Assembly: GCF_000003815.2 (NCBI RefSeq)
Contig: NC_049985.1
Coordinates: 14,017,185 to 14,081,184, forward strand
Direction: 5' to 3'
From: Branchiostoma floridae
Taxonomy: Eukaryota > Chordata > Leptocardii > Amphioxiformes > Branchiostomatidae
Length of the DNA: 64,000 nucleotides
The position numbers and the translations under genes were made by a program. The stretch's first letter is position 1; every line of letters starts with the position of its first letter. Below the pieces are notes generated by a model, which searched no databases, was not told the origin of the DNA, and was given only the letters and a program-made list of their open reading frames with translations. This document shows, in pieces, positions 24,201-35,085 of this stretch.

Positions 24201-27200
24201 ATTGTCTGTATTGTAAGAGTTACCCCATGGGACATGGGTGCGGCCAGTTGAACTGTATATAGCACAGTCCCGCCCACTAAGGGGATTTCTAGTCTCTAGT
24301 CCCACACTATGTGCATATATCCACATATATTCAGGGCTTCTCATTCGCTGAGGGGAATTGTCATTGGCTTAGTCCTGTTATACAACAGCAGGAATAACCT
24401 GGAAACAAATAGTTAGAATGCAAACATATTTGAATCTGATGCTCAGGGTGTAGTTCTGGAGTTGGCTGCCAGGTGGCAGTTTTGAGACCACATATGCTCA
24501 TGTTGTCGCAGCTAAAGCTTCCTGTTTTCTTTGTTGCAGACATGACTGGTACCAGACAGAGACCCACGTCATCGTCACGGTCATGATCAAAGGGCTGAAG
24601 AAAGAAGATGTACAAGTCGACTATGATGCCACCACGGTACTTGTGACAAGTCTTTTTTACTTAGATAACAATTAATATTCATATAACTCACATTAATATT
24701 CCAGTAATCATAGGGTGTGTCAGTGTTTCCGCCAGACCTCAGCTGGGAGGCCGTCCACCTTGGGGCGCGAAAACCGCGAAAATTAAATTTAATTGCAAAA
24801 CCGCGAAAATTGAATTGAATTGTAAAACCGCGAAAATTAAAGTTAACTGTTAACTGTGGAAAGAAAAAACAAAAAAAACTAACGTCCGATTAAAGTTCAG
24901 TGCCGTAACAACAAGGATGTTTTGATTTGTGCTGCGTACCGGTATGCCGCACCGAACGGGTACTACTACTTTTAAAAAGTTCCAGAAACGGTTCTTGGAC
25001 TTTCCAAAAAGAAATAGCATTTGTATAAATTGTATTTTATGTTGTGGTATACTTATAAATTATCTAAAACCTTCCATAGATCGAGAAATTTGCGTTCAGA
25101 AATGACGAAAAACAGGCGCTCAAAACAGCGGCAATGGGCGTAATGGCGGCCGAAATCCCGCAAACACACGTGGTGACTTCTCGCGAGATCTGGGAAAGCT
25201 AGCGACGTCACGGGGAGCTAGCGCTGTGATTGGCCAGGATAAACAACAAGCTCTCGAGCGCCATTTTAGAGCGTATTTATCCCGAAAATTTCTGCCGTTT
25301 TCGGAGATTTTGCGGGCTCAAAACTCATATCAAAAGGAACCAAAGTTATACTTGATGTTTTTTACGTCCAGCACCTCTTATGTGAACACTTTATTTTTCC
25401 GCTGTGTTGCCGATAACGAACTTGAACGAGGTCGGCGATTTCCCGTGCCATGTACCCAGTGGACACATGTTTCTGTTCATCGTGTTTTGTTTTGTTTACG
25501 ATGATTGACGATGAAAACAGAGACTAAAATTGTTAATCTTGACAAAGTTAGTGTGTTGTCTTATTTCTCCCAATAACAAAGTTTAGTTTGTAGTGTTATA
25601 CTTATAGCGAGATCGGGTCCTACCGCCAAGTTTTTGAAATGTGGCAGCGCATAACTGAGACCTTGAAAAACGGGTTTTAATGAGATTATCATATGCGAAA
25701 GGCCGCCGACACACATTGTCAACAATCATAACAATAGCAAAACAAACAGTGAGCGGCTTTCTGACTGTGGACGGCGTCCCCTAAGCCTCTAGCTTCGATA
25801 CAAAACACAAAACTGCGGTTTACATTTATCGACTTTGTACAGATTTCTCGGCAAAATGTGGGTCGCAATTTTTTTATGAGGACGGCCTCTGTTTGTGTTC
25901 AAGCCGTCCAAAACGAAATGAGACCGTTGTTGGACGGGTGGACGCCCCTCTGGCGGAAACACTGGGGTGTGTTAAAATAAATCTGTTCATTTGGTCACCA
26001 TGACCCTCAAGTTTATATCTGTACTTTGCATTTATCTAGACTGCACTGCATATAATATGTATGTAAGTGAAACACTTTTAACAGGCTGTAAACAAACTGG
26101 TTATGATGTTGTAATGCTCCAGAAAAAACATTTGTACTTTTGCTAGTCTTAATGTATGGAAGTTAGAAGCTAAAGCATTAATCATCAGACATAAATATGT
26201 AACAATGTGTCTTTCTTTGACATATAGCTGAGTGCTGTGTTTAAACAACCCAGTGGGACAGACTATGTGTTAGACCTGGAGCTGGCCCACCCTATTGTTA
26301 AGGAGAAGTGTATCACCAAGGTCCTCAGTACCAAGGTGGAGATGAAGATGAAGAAGTCTGAAGGCATCAGGTGGCAGTGTCTGGAGGGGGATGGGAGGCC
26401 GTATCAGTACGCACAGTGGACATCAGGTAAGATTAAACCTTACTTAGGTGTTACTGTGTTATTGGTTCATACAGTAAGGATCTTTAGGCACAACCATGGA
26501 GTACTTGCTTCCAACGTTTCGGTGTCTATCAGACACCATCATCAGGGTTAGAATGGCGATAAGCGATAGTGTATTAGAACGTAACTTTACCACAATTTAC
26601 CTCCGTAATATTGGTGTCGTCTGTTGACCTTATATGACCTCGTTTGCCAGCGGGTATGGGTAGCACCAGTTTACGAAGTTTTGTTTTGAAAAGAAATTAA
26701 AGAGGTTTTAAATCCGGCGTAGGGTGACGATACGACCGCGATATATGGCCGAATGCGGTCCGCATGGCCGTAATCGGCAGTGTTTTTGACTGTACAAAGA
26801 TATTTACTTAAGTATACAAAGATGACATAAAAAAATCCATGTTGCGATTGTATGCTGTACTTGAATTGTGTATGTCTTTTCAGTCAGCTTGGTATTTACT
26901 TTGGAAAATGTGGTTGATCCATGTCAATTCTAGCCCTTGGTCTTATACTTGTATTCGATCCATGTTAGGGTCTATAAGTCACAGTAGAGAGATTGTCCTA
27001 GGACAGATCGCGATCGGAGTTGGTCCTAGGACAGGCTGCGATCGGGATCTGTCCTAGGACAATCAGCGATTCTACTAGTACAGATTGTGATCAGGATCTG
27101 TCCTAGGACCAACTCTGATCCAAACTCAAATAATGCTAAGATATAGGAAACAAACTGCGATCGGGATCTGTCCTAGTACAATCGTGGATTGGGATCTCTA

Positions 27201-28042
27201 CTGTGACATATACATAAGCAGCAGTGTATACAAGAGTTGTATTTTTGGACAGGTAACAAGGGAGCCAGTGGTGTGACACAGTACCCATCCTCCAGCCATT
27301 GCAAGCGAGACTGGAACAAGATCGTGGCAGATGTGAACAAGGAGGAGAAAGAGGAGAAATCTGACGGAGACGCTGCCCTCAACTCATTCTTCCAACAGAT
27401 CTATTCCGACGGCAACGAGGAAGTCAGGAAAGCAATGAACAAGTCATTCGTAAGTATTCTTCATCATGTATTGGACCTTTATAACAGTGCCTGGTTGTTC
27501 ACTTAACCATGCTGCGCTCAAAAGTTAGTTGGCCCTCATTTTAAAAAAAATAGATTTAGAATGTAACCCTAGTTTGCTTTTATTGGCAGACCAGGGAACC
27601 TATGTCCGTTGCTTTTAAAGACAGCGTATTTAGGATATCAGGTTGACAGACAACGTTTTCAAACCACATAATTTGAAAAAAATTTTGATTTGAAACCACA
27701 AACCACTATCTTGATATCCCTAAATCCTGTGTTTTAAAAACACACAAAAGGTGAACTAGCGTTATGTATGTATGTACTGTACTGTATCATGGTTAAGTAA
27801 TAAAAATGCAACCACTTTCCTTGTAAGGTATGAGAAGAGTTATTTTGCATATATGCCAGTTGTAAATTGCAAAAACTCAATATATGCCTGAAGATGAAAG
27901 TAACTGGGAACAATTTTGCTGTGTCCCCCCCTAGGTGGAGTCAGGTGGTACAGTCCTCAGCACCAACTGGAAGGACATCGGCAAGAAAAAGGTGGACATG
28001 AAGCCACCAGATGGGATGGAGTTCAAGAAGTGGGAGATATGA
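21281..28042 (+). CDS. SUGT1: SUGT1 (SGT1), HSP90 co-chaperone
   Basis: Twelve exons in one frame: 21281-21300, 21418-21466, 21635-21725, 22537-22606, 23004-23074, 23425-23478, 23709-23752, 24088-24182, 24540-24636, 26228-26426, 27253-27449 and 27935-28042. The product is 364 aa, close to the human length. Residues 1-118 form the TPR region ([37 protein letters not shown]). A Pro/Gln-rich linker follows. Residues about 165-255 form the CS domain that contacts HSP90 ([30 protein letters not shown]). Residues about 280-364 form the SGS domain ([35 protein letters not shown], ending EFKKWEI). The family supports HSP90-dependent assembly of kinetochore and SCF complexes and NLR-type immune sensors. 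An AATAAA at 29109-29114 probably ends the transcript. The introns hold a 5S-derived SINE, a hAT element and a foldback element. All exons are intact. Confidence 0.97.
22187..22458. mobile_element. MITE-like element in a SUGT1 intron
   Basis: CGTCTTCAAAAACCC at the left end is matched in inverted form at the right end (GGGTTTTTGAAGACG). Weaker inverted similarity runs inward (GCACTCCA against TGGAGTAC). No target duplication was recognised. Confidence 0.5.
22628..22917 (+). mobile_element. 5S rRNA-derived SINE
   Basis: Positions 22628-22744 align over their whole length with a 5S rRNA gene: CTACGGCCGCG start, CTGATCCCTCGATCTCGG, AAGTTAAGCAACG (box A region), TCTTGGATGGGGGACC (box C region), and end TGCTGTAGCC. 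The following 170 bp are a non-5S body that includes TTCCGGGAGGGACGTAAAAC, a motif recurrent in metazoan SINE bodies. A 5S head joined to a body, inside a SUGT1 intron, indicates a SINE3-type retroposon and not a functional 5S gene. Confidence 0.75.
24721..25964. mobile_element. Non-autonomous hAT transposon
   Basis: The 1244-bp element has inverted ends CAGTGTTTCCGCCAGA at both termini. It is flanked by a perfect 8-bp target duplication GGGTGTGT (24713-24720 and 25965-25972). An 8-bp duplication and CAGTG-type ends define the hAT superfamily. The longest internal open frame is 92 aa and has no transposase motif. It is inserted in the SUGT1 intron between the exons at 24540 and 26228. Confidence 0.9.
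26440..26720 (-). mobile_element. Possible Penelope-type retroelement fragment with a hammerhead-like core
   Basis: On the minus strand, 26545-26516 reads CTGATGA, one extra T, the hairpin GGTGTC-TGATA-GACACC, then GAAAC. This is the order of the conserved hammerhead ribozyme core (CUGAUGA, stem II, GAAA). Such cores occur in terminal repeats of Penelope-like elements. The extra nucleotide before stem II departs from consensus, and stems I and III were not convincingly found. The fragment boundaries are approximate and no protein is encoded. Confidence 0.4.
26974..27217. mobile_element. Short relative of the foldback element at 6025
   Basis: Ends GTCACAGTAGAGA and its reverse complement bracket arms made of GTCCTAGGAC palindromes and GATCGGAGTTGGTCCTAGG-like sub-repeats. 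They also carry the same AACTCAAATAATGCTAAGAT segment found in the larger element. It lies in a SUGT1 intron and has no coding capacity. Confidence 0.75.
27613..27738. mobile_element. Small inverted-repeat MITE, copy 1
   Basis: CTTTTAAAGACAG...ATTTAGGATATCA on the left is matched, inverted, by TGATATCCCTAAAT...GTTTTAAAA on the right. The centre carries inverted TTTCAAACCAC/GAAACCACAA motifs. A related copy lies at 50861-50991. Confidence 0.45.
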
Positions 28043-29251
28043 GAGCCCCCCTCCCCATCTGTCTGTTCTTCTGTCAAAAGGACTCTGCTACATATGATTG
28101 TTCCAATCTACATACATTCATTCATTTTTTGCCAATCAGTAGTGTTATTTCAGCTGCTGATTGTGCAGGCTTTAAATTCATCAACAGCTTTGAAAGTGTG
28201 TTGGGCCGGGTAGGTAAAAAATCATTTCTGCTGTCTTGTCATTGCTTGAAATTCTGTAAGACTGACTTTTATAAAGCATTGAGATAGTTATGACTTATGT
28301 ATGATTCCTTTGCATTTATTTGTGTTGCTACGTAGACATTGTTACACATTGTACATGTACTGATTATTTTTTTCTGACAAAACGAGGGAAAATGATATTG
28401 TCTACATCCTGAATACCAGCATGTGCAAATCAACACTAAAACTACACATACACGTACTCTAATAGAGTATAATGTATTCAAAATGGTTGCATTGTTATTA
28501 GAAGGAATATAGGAGAGACCTCGAACAATCCTTACAGAATGGAATCAGGATGATGGCTATCAAAGATTGAAGCAGTGCCATATTTAATAATATGTCTGCT
28601 CAGAGCACAATGTTATGGTCATGGTAATAGGTTGCAAAGATATGATTCATTTAGAGACCTTTTGGGAAATATTCTTCTTCTACATTGTCCAACTCCAAGG
28701 AAAGATAATAGTATGGTATCATGTCTTTGAAAGCCTGAAAACATCAAGCACTGCTTTTCCCCATGTGGGCACATGTTTTGTTTGCACATGTATTTTTCAA
28801 GTACATTTGTACAAGCTTTAAAGGGAAAGCATAATTACTTGCTATCCTATGTTCATTGTGATTGTCCTCACTTCATAATGATGAATTTTTTGGTCATCTG
28901 TACATACTGATGTATCTCTGCATCTTGAAAGAATACAGAATACACTTGACACACTGTTGTTTCTGTTTGTTTGTTCCCTCATGTTGTTGTTTTCACAAGA
29001 ATTACTAGAGCTACAGCAAAGAATAGATATGTACTCTGTGTGATTATTATACGTGAGAGAAAGATATTGTTGAGATTGTGATGAGCTGTCAATGGAAACA
29101 TGGATCATCAAATAAAGTATGGAATCTTGTTAATGCTTCAGAAACTCAACGACTTTGTATACAAGACAGTTGTCAACAGATATTATATCTGTCCGTCTAA
29201 GTTAACATTTTTAGAGTCATTTAGACGGAATCATCATTTCATGTGAAAGTG

Positions 29252-30249
29252 TCATCGGGCTCGAATGGATCGTAACATAGCCGAAATTCGTAGCTCGTTA
29301 GATTTAAGAGTTTCTCGTGATATCAGGGACAGGGCCTTGCTTTCCAGCCATGTTGCAGAGAACCGCCTGGCGAGATGCCAGAGAGGGACACAGTTGAGTT
29401 CGTCCAGTTCGGCAATAAGTCGCCGCTCACATGCTTCCTTCAGCTCAGTGAACTGAAACCTGTCCGCAGCTATCAACAAGGAGGGAACGAGACTATAGGG
29501 GCGTGGTCGGCCCGCCAACCTCCCCCGGAGCTCTCGTTCCTCTATCCTCATCCCGTAGGCCGCTTTCAGGACCAGCGTCATGACGTCATGTTCCACGTCA
29601 GGGATCACAGCTGTTTTCTCCCTGCTCTCCTTCCAGTCACTGCCCGAAAACATGTCCCTGGGGAATGCCGAGTACATGTCGGTATGCTTCAGGTGATAGA
29701 AAAATTTCCAGACGTTTCTCCTATAAGACGCGTCATCTGCAAGGCACTGTGAAACCAAGAGGACGTCTAACCCTAACCTCAACATTTTAACTCTTTACTG
29801 TATCATAACCATAACAATAGAAAGTTAGCTAGAAACAAAAATGTGTAAAAACTTAGATTTGGAGACCATCAGGAGCTAACGGTGAATTGTTTGACGGTGA
29901 AACGTATTTGCGGTGAAATATCCTGTACTATAGAACGTCGTAAAGATATTGTTGGAAAAGAACACTTTCCTTACCTGAAGTACCGACTTGCTTCTGCCAG
30001 AACATACCAGCTACAGCGCAGTTCCACCTTGCGTACTCCTACCACCAACAATACATCATCTACAACAGACCTCCTCTCCTCTGATTGGTTCGCATCTTGC
30101 TCTTCCTGCTCCCCCTCGTCTCTGACGCTGTCCCGGTATGTGACCCTGTGTCCTCTACCGGAAGAAACAGACATCTCTCCATTCACGCTGTTGTGACTAG
30201 CTGTGACTGAGGTAGACACACATGTCGAGTTTGTGGACATATCGTCCAT
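29252..30249 (-). CDS. BTB/POZ domain protein
   Basis: Two coding exons on the minus strand: 30249-29975 and 29657-29252, joined in phase 2, giving 226 aa. The joint restores the canonical BTB core YFRDMFSGSDWKESREK. Residues 1-60 are an acidic, Ser/Thr-rich leader. The BTB fold starts near residue 62 (VDDVLLVVGVRKVELRCSWY, where the usual His-Ala-x-L becomes RCSWYVLA), continues through VEHDVMTLVLKAAYG, and reaches LLIAADRFQFTELKEACERRL. The last 60 residues resemble the start of a BACK domain. There are no Kelch repeats or zinc fingers. BTB proteins of this kind are often adaptors for cullin-3, but the specific family was not recognised. It is divergent from the neighbouring gene at 30768. 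Confidence 0.82.
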
Positions 30250-30565
30250 GTTTCCTAAATTGTCTTCTAATTGTGTACCGAAGGTTGTAGTGTTTAGAGG
30301 GACGGGTTCTGTTATTTATCTGTAGGGAAGCTGTGATTGTTGCCAAATTCTAGAACACAAAATATTTGAGAATGAAATAAGTTCTAGAACATTATTTTGT
30401 CATTATTGACCACTCAAGTATGTTCAAGGTAGAATTTTCTTTCAATCTATTGTCCCACATGAAAACAATTTTACAATAGACGGCTTGTGCTTTTATCGAA
30501 AATGAAACTATATACAATCGCGCCCTTCTAAAGACGATATTCAAGAACGTAATTCAAACAAGATT

Positions 30566-30660
30566 CGTGGACGCCGGAAGTTCACATTCTAACCGGAAAT
30601 TGTCGAACAATCGACGATTGTTGTACCCAGGTAACAACTTCTTTGTTGTTGTCAGTTACA
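30566..30660 (+). promoter_or_regulatory. Conserved promoter core, unit 1
   Basis: This block is almost unchanged in unit 2 (34919-35010). It contains two ETS-type sites, GCCGGAAGT and ACCGGAAAT, an inverted-repeat motif GAACAATCGACGATTGTTG, and GTACCCAGGTAACAAC. It lies about 110-200 bp upstream of the start codon at 30768 and about 320 bp from the divergent BTB start. Confidence 0.55.
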
Positions 30661-30767
30661 AAGTCTTCATCGCTGACAACCACGCGGTTATTTTGGCTGA
30701 TGTCAGCAAGAGTGTGCTTTGTGAATAATTCAATTAATTGATTGTTATTCAACCTCGAGTTAATCTA

Positions 30768-32250
30768 ATGATGAACGCCTTCAGAACGGCGCTGTCTGTT
30801 ACATCGCGCGTCTGCCCCAGGACTGGCCTCGGTATTCTATCAAGGAAGAACGCAACACCTGTAACAGGTAAATTAAGCTACGTATATTTCAACTCTAGTT
30901 TGGTTATATAAAATCGGTGATCTGTAATGCACAAGTCTTCTGTACACACCACAATCGCAAGTGATGTATTTTGCTGCTGGTAGTACATATACTAGTAGAT
31001 GATTTAACTCGGTATCACTAATGGTTGTTTATAGATGTTTGTTGGTTTGTTTTATTTGGATCTTGTGCTTGATTTCTCGACGCCACAAACGGATACTAGT
31101 TCCAAATCATTGAAAGGTGGCTCATACATGTACCCTTTTTTCTTCTAACAGGAGATAAAGCCTCAGTTTAATAAAGGATACAATTATGTCATTAATTATC
31201 ATCATCTATTGTTGGACAATCCAGAACTATACATGTCCGCGGCGTACACCACGCCGCTCCGTACCCGTCCTGACGAAAACAGCATTAAGAACTGCCTGAA
31301 ACCCGACTTCCGGTACGCTGGCACTGGTTCTAAACATGCGGGCTGGACCGGAGCTGGACTGGCGGTCGGAGCGGGCGTCCTCTTCGGCGCAGGTCTTTAC
31401 AAGGTGAGCTTTTCAATACCAAACGTTACTGTTACCTACCTTCTCCTTTTCTATTCATCACATAGTGTGTTTTAGCAATCTTGAAAAGTAGCATTACTAA
31501 TTTCACAAAGTAGACAGAACGCAACTTGTTCTAGAAAAGCGACATTTCCGACGCTAACATGAAAATGATTTTTCATTTATACTTTGTATTTTGATTGATT
31601 GATTTAAAAACATTCTATCAACATGGCGATTTCTGTGACATTTTTATCATCAGACGACACTTCACAACAAGTCCCCCACGAAAGAGCCCGTTGACGATGG
31701 AGACGCGGTTGAAAAGACAGGCCTGAATCAGGTTGTCACGGTGGACAAGTCTCCAGTCGGAGTACTCACAAGGGCAGGCGCTACCTCTTCTTCAGCAGCG
31801 GGACTGCAGTCGGGAACAACAGTTGAGGCGGACGTGAAAGTTAACAATAGGAAGGATCCTGCAGAGGAAACTGAGAAGGATGCGGAGAACGAGGTTCCCA
31901 CAAAGGTTGGCGAAGTTGACAGATCATCACAGGAAGATCAATGTGCTGACGACAGTAATCTCTCATCAATGACCTCTCATGCCATCCTGGCAGCACTCCC
32001 GAAGAACGACCGCTTGTACCCTGCAAAGCCTCCGCAACAGCCACAACTACAGCTCCATGGCGACCACATTTGGATCCGCTTCTTAATGTATCTTCTAATT
32101 TACATGGGTTACGTAAAAATCCTCCCTGCACGATATTCGGCACAAGCAGCAAGCACCTATGGTAGGACGGCTGCTGAGCGTTTTGGCAGCAGAAGCCCGC
32201 AAGGGGGCGCCTCACGCGGATCAACTCGCAGACAGAGGCCATGGACATGA
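30768..32250 (+). CDS. Unrecognised membrane protein, tandem paralog 1
   Basis: Three exons: 30768-30867, 31225-31403 and 31654-32250, giving 291 aa. The family was not recognised. The N-terminal 33 residues are rich in Arg/Ser/Thr without acidic residues (RTALSVTSRVCPRTGLGILS), as in a mitochondrial targeting peptide. Residues 74-93 are a Gly/Ala-rich hydrophobic stretch (WTGAGLAVGAGVLFGAGLYK) that could span a membrane by a glycine-zipper packing. The middle is acidic and probably disordered. Residues about 233-250 (WIRFLMYLLIYMGYVKI) form a second hydrophobic helix, followed by a basic Ser/Gly tail. The exon joins are supported by the paralog, which uses the same sites and phases. Location in mitochondria is an inference from composition only. 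Confidence 0.75.
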
Positions 32251-33750
32251 ACACCTGTGAGATCTAAGATCTGAGGGCGTGTTTCACCTGCGGCAGCATA
32301 AGACGTGTTCGGGACCGACAAGTAGCCAGGACACGGAGATCTGTCAGTTACAGTCCGAGCGCGATCTTCCGATGGAAGAAAGAGACCGCATTGCATGGAA
32401 AATGCTTAGTGTTAAGTGGAAGCCATGGCGAAGTGTCCGACCTCTGGAACAGTTACGAACAGTGCACAGTCAACCTTGAGGCAGCTGATAATCACATCGA
32501 ACTTCTGCGAACCGTTATGCCGAACGCCTCTTCAGAGACTGTGGCGAATTTAGTGAGCCGATATGAACAGCACCGCAGCCAGTCAGCCCCATATTGAAGT
32601 CTGCGATAGTTTACATTATGGCTTTATCCCGGGTATCCTATGTATTTATGTAGTTTTACTCGACGGTTTAACGATAACTGTGCAGCATCTAAAGGTGTGA
32701 ATAGCGGGTTAGATTGACAAGGCATCAGCACCATGGCCAGCCACCACATGGAGTCATACAATATTGATGTTACATTGGCTCTCGAAAGAGTTTTGTTCTG
32801 TAAAACCTCTGTACGTTTGGATGTCATTAAAGATGTCTCGTTGTATGCGGTACCTTTCCAGTTGTTTTATTCCTCACAGAAGCGTTCAATTCTACTCCGT
32901 TTTCTGGTTTCATATTTGGAAGCCATGCCAAATTTCCCCATCCCAAGATGGGATAGTCTTCAACCTTTTTTATATCTTCCTAAATGTGTGATAGTCACTT
33001 GACGGGTTTGTCAAGCTTATTCCGACTACCATTTAGCGATAATACGGCGCAGTACATTAGAACCGGGTCCGTATGGGGGTGCTTTAATTTAGAAAAGAAT
33101 GTTGTCGCAAAGACAAATGAGGTAACTAAAGTCGGGTGCATTATATTCCCAAAAATATCATCTATCAGAAAATAACACTCACTTCTGGAGTGGAATGCAC
33201 CTTTAAAGTATCGCAGTTTTGGAAACAATGAGTAATGCAAAATTGTAAATTGTTATGTTGGGGTGACGTATACGTTTCTTCTTTTCACGGTTACATCAAA
33301 GACATACTGACAGAACCACGTGTTACGCATTTCCTTGCGGTGATTACTAACAAATGATGTTCCTTGCCCGTGTGAAGCCAGTTAACAGAGGGTTCAATTA
33401 GGCGCGGTGTACAAGGCACTTGACGAACAATCGCACTTGATTTGTGGTACAATCCTGACTGGCTGTTCTCTTACCGATTAAACCTGGAACAGAATGCTTT
33501 AATTACAGAACCAAGATAAAGTACAACGCACTGTCGGTAAATGTCATTTGTGTCGTTTCCGTACGGTAAAGGCATTTTACGTTTGGAATAAAAGAAGTGC
33601 TGACAAGATTTCACAGATGTAGATTTACATAAAGTTCCAATCTCTTTAAGATAAAGATATTGGGTCATCTTTTCGGTGACAAGAACAGGATATAGTCCAG
33701 GTTGTTTGTGAGGTACTATACAGAAAAACATCTAAATCATCAAGTGTTTA

Positions 33751-33768
33751 CCCCCCCCCCCCCCCCCC
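33751..33768. repeat. Poly-C tract
   Basis: An uninterrupted run of 18 C occurs here. The paralogous position at about 37872-37886 has a shorter run. Such G/C homopolymers vary in length and are prone to assembly error. Confidence 0.9.
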
Positions 33769-33796
33769 AAAGGACAAAACATTCACAACAGAAAGT

Positions 33797-34250
33797 ACAC
33801 GTGGGAATGTAGTACACGTGTTTAAGCTGGAGCCCTTTAAATCCCACATGAAGTGTAGTCGGAGTTGTTATTCCCCTGCCGCTGCCCCTCCCCGTACACA
33901 GTAGCACAAAGGCTGGAGAGCTTGTCCTATACAAGGAAACACACCAGCTCAACGGCAAACACTCCACTACAATTCTCCTCCCTCACAAATACGCTCTTAA
34001 TAAGGAAGCGGAGGGATGAGTTTGGAAACCCCGTTATTTTCGTCTTCTTGAACTCTTTGTGCTTTTGTGGTGAGAAGAATGCACGTGTGTTCTTAGGGTG
34101 GGGCGCACAATGTTCTCACAATGGAAGGGGTACGAATTAATCATTGTATTGTATGTTGGCATTGTGCTCGTGATGTAGCAGTGAAAGGCACGCACTGAAT
34201 AACATTTGTAAGGCATAACGGGATTTTCATACTGTGTTATGCGTATTTGA
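33797..34250. promoter_or_regulatory. Highly conserved non-coding block, unit 1
   Basis: About 450 bp match unit 2 (37915-38350) with only scattered differences, far better than the coding exons of the same duplication. Notable motifs are ACACGTGTTTAAGCTGGAGC (E-box CACGTG), CCTTTAAATCCCACATG, CTTGTCCTATACAAGG, and a GCACGTGTG E-box. No splice structure or convincing frame was found. It may be an enhancer, a non-coding RNA or a gene-conversion tract. Confidence 0.55.
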
Positions 34251-34918
34251 ATCATGCCACAAGTACATCCTTTTATGAAACAATTTCTAGAGGAAAAATT
34301 TTCAAATAAATTTGCAATTGAAACCCCGAAGTTACTACCACAAGTCACATGCTTACTCAATTGTTTCTTTCTACTATGTTTCCAAGACGCGGGTATAATA
34401 TTCAGTGACGCAAAGACAATATTTGTTTGGCTAAACTTAGGAGACTTCCTGACGTATCGTGATCGACGTATATGTGCTGCCACTAGTACGATCTTTCTGA
34501 AAACCCCGAAAGCCACAGTTTCATTAAAGGAACATTTGCCAGCTTCTTATAGTCTTAAATCTTAAATCTTAGTACCAAGTTTAATTGCACACCAAATGTT
34601 GTATTGTTTAATTGTTTAAAAGGGTGGTTGCTGTTGGTTGTCGTTAGGGAAGCTGAGATTATTAACAAATTAGGGAAGCTGAGATGGTTGCCAAATTCTA
34701 TAACACAGATGTTTCTGCACAAAATAAAATACATTTTAGAACATTATTTTGTAATATTGACAAAATATGCAAAGGTAGAATTTTCTTTCAAACTACACAT
34801 GTATTGTCCCCAAAAAAGAACTGTTTTACTATAACAGGCTTGTGCTTTTATCGAAAATAAAACAATATACAGCCACCTGTAGACGATGTTCTAGAAGTTA
34901 GAACGTACTCCAGACAAG

Positions 34919-35010
34919 ATTCGCGGACGCCGGAAGTTCACATTCTAACCGGAAATTGTCGAACAATCGACGATTGTTGTACCCAGGTAACAACTTCTTT
35001 GTTGTTGTTC
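34919..35010 (+). promoter_or_regulatory. Conserved promoter core, unit 2
   Basis: This is the copy of the block at 30566-30660, with the same paired ETS-type sites, the same inverted repeat and the same GTACCCAGGTAACAAC, upstream of the start at 35086. There is no BTB gene on the other side here, so the block is probably tied to the duplicated gene. Confidence 0.55.
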
Positions 35011-35085
35011 TCATTCACAAAGCTCGCTCAGAATAACGCGGTTATTTTTTACTGCTATCAGTAAGTGTAGTTTGAGAATAATTGA

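Noticed and set aside
29658-29785. Extension of the second BTB exon upstream (MLRLGLDVLLV..., CLADDASYRR...)
   Set aside because: The frame is open, but joining exon 1 to the acceptor at 29657 gives the correct phase and the exact BTB core YFRDMFSGSD. The extension fits neither the phase nor the family.
33740-33967. Minus-strand open frame shared by the two duplicated units (also at 37702-38085)
   Set aside because: The shared peptide simply reflects near-identical DNA. The frame runs into the poly-C tract and has no splice or domain support.
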